A stretch of DNA of 5,726 nucleotides from Methyloprofundus sp. Its GTDB lineage: Bacteria; Pseudomonadota; Gammaproteobacteria; Methylococcales; Methylomonadaceae. The notes under the pieces are model-generated. The model saw nothing but the letters and a program-made list of their open reading frames with translations. It had not been told where the DNA came from and searched no databases. Positions 5,699 through 5,726 of the stretch are shown here, piece after piece (position 1 is the stretch's first letter; each line of letters starts with the position of its first letter). The stretch covers positions 1-5,726 of the forward strand of contig DAOVWV010000126.1 of the NCBI GenBank assembly GCA_030636485.1, in the 5' to 3' direction. The position numbers were made by a program, and so were the translations under genes.

Positions 5699-5726
5699 AT
5701 TAATCGCTTAAGCAACACAGCTAACA

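Noticed and set aside
5638..5726. Minus-strand open frame entering from the right edge and ending at 5638
   Set aside because: Only about 28 codons are visible, it overlaps the UPF0175 3' end, and the residues show no recognisable family. It cannot be supported without more sequence.

Overview
The window looks like an accessory region of a moderately AT-rich gammaproteobacterial chromosome or plasmid. Three things point that way: the style of the sigma-54 activator, the MerR/MerT/MerP sequences (which resemble the Gram-negative Tn21/Tn501 type), and a decayed CGTTCCC-type repeat that I associate with environmental gammaproteobacteria. A methanotroph-like or sulfur-oxidiser-like host is possible, but the sequence does not settle the genus.

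Layout. (1) 1-1818, plus strand: a sigma-54 dependent activator with two tandem PAS domains, an AAA+ domain and a Fis-type helix-turn-helix; its 5' end may lie outside the window. (2) 1819-2115: intergenic, with a decayed repeat and a plausible sigma-70 promoter. (3) 2116-2706, plus strand: a Uma2-family PD-(D/E)XK nuclease-like protein whose stop codon sits in the loop of a terminator hairpin. (4) 2789-4443, minus strand: a four-gene mercury module in the order merR, merT, merP and a Cys-rich CopZ-N-like iron-sulfur/zinc metallochaperone. A well-formed MerR-type promoter/operator lies between merR and merT. No mercuric reductase (merA) is present; the operon ends at a hairpin that reads as a terminator on both strands. 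(5) 4571-5645, plus strand: a cytoplasmic leucine-rich-repeat protein of ten exact 23-residue repeats, overlapped by 8 nt by a UPF0175-family antitoxin-like gene with a TTG start. (6) 5648-5726: just after that gene comes what looks like the first seven codons of a DUF3368 PIN-like toxin, cut off after MKVVSNT.

How the parts work together. The mercury module is the clearest functional unit. MerR carries the Hg(II)-binding Cys triad at canonical spacing, MerP would capture Hg(II) in the periplasm, MerT would carry it inward, and the CopZ-like protein is the only visible cytoplasmic thiol acceptor. The LRR/UPF0175 pair is translationally coupled and may be the surviving half of a damaged toxin-antitoxin locus. 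The PAS/sigma-54 regulator has no recognisable -24/-12 target in the window.
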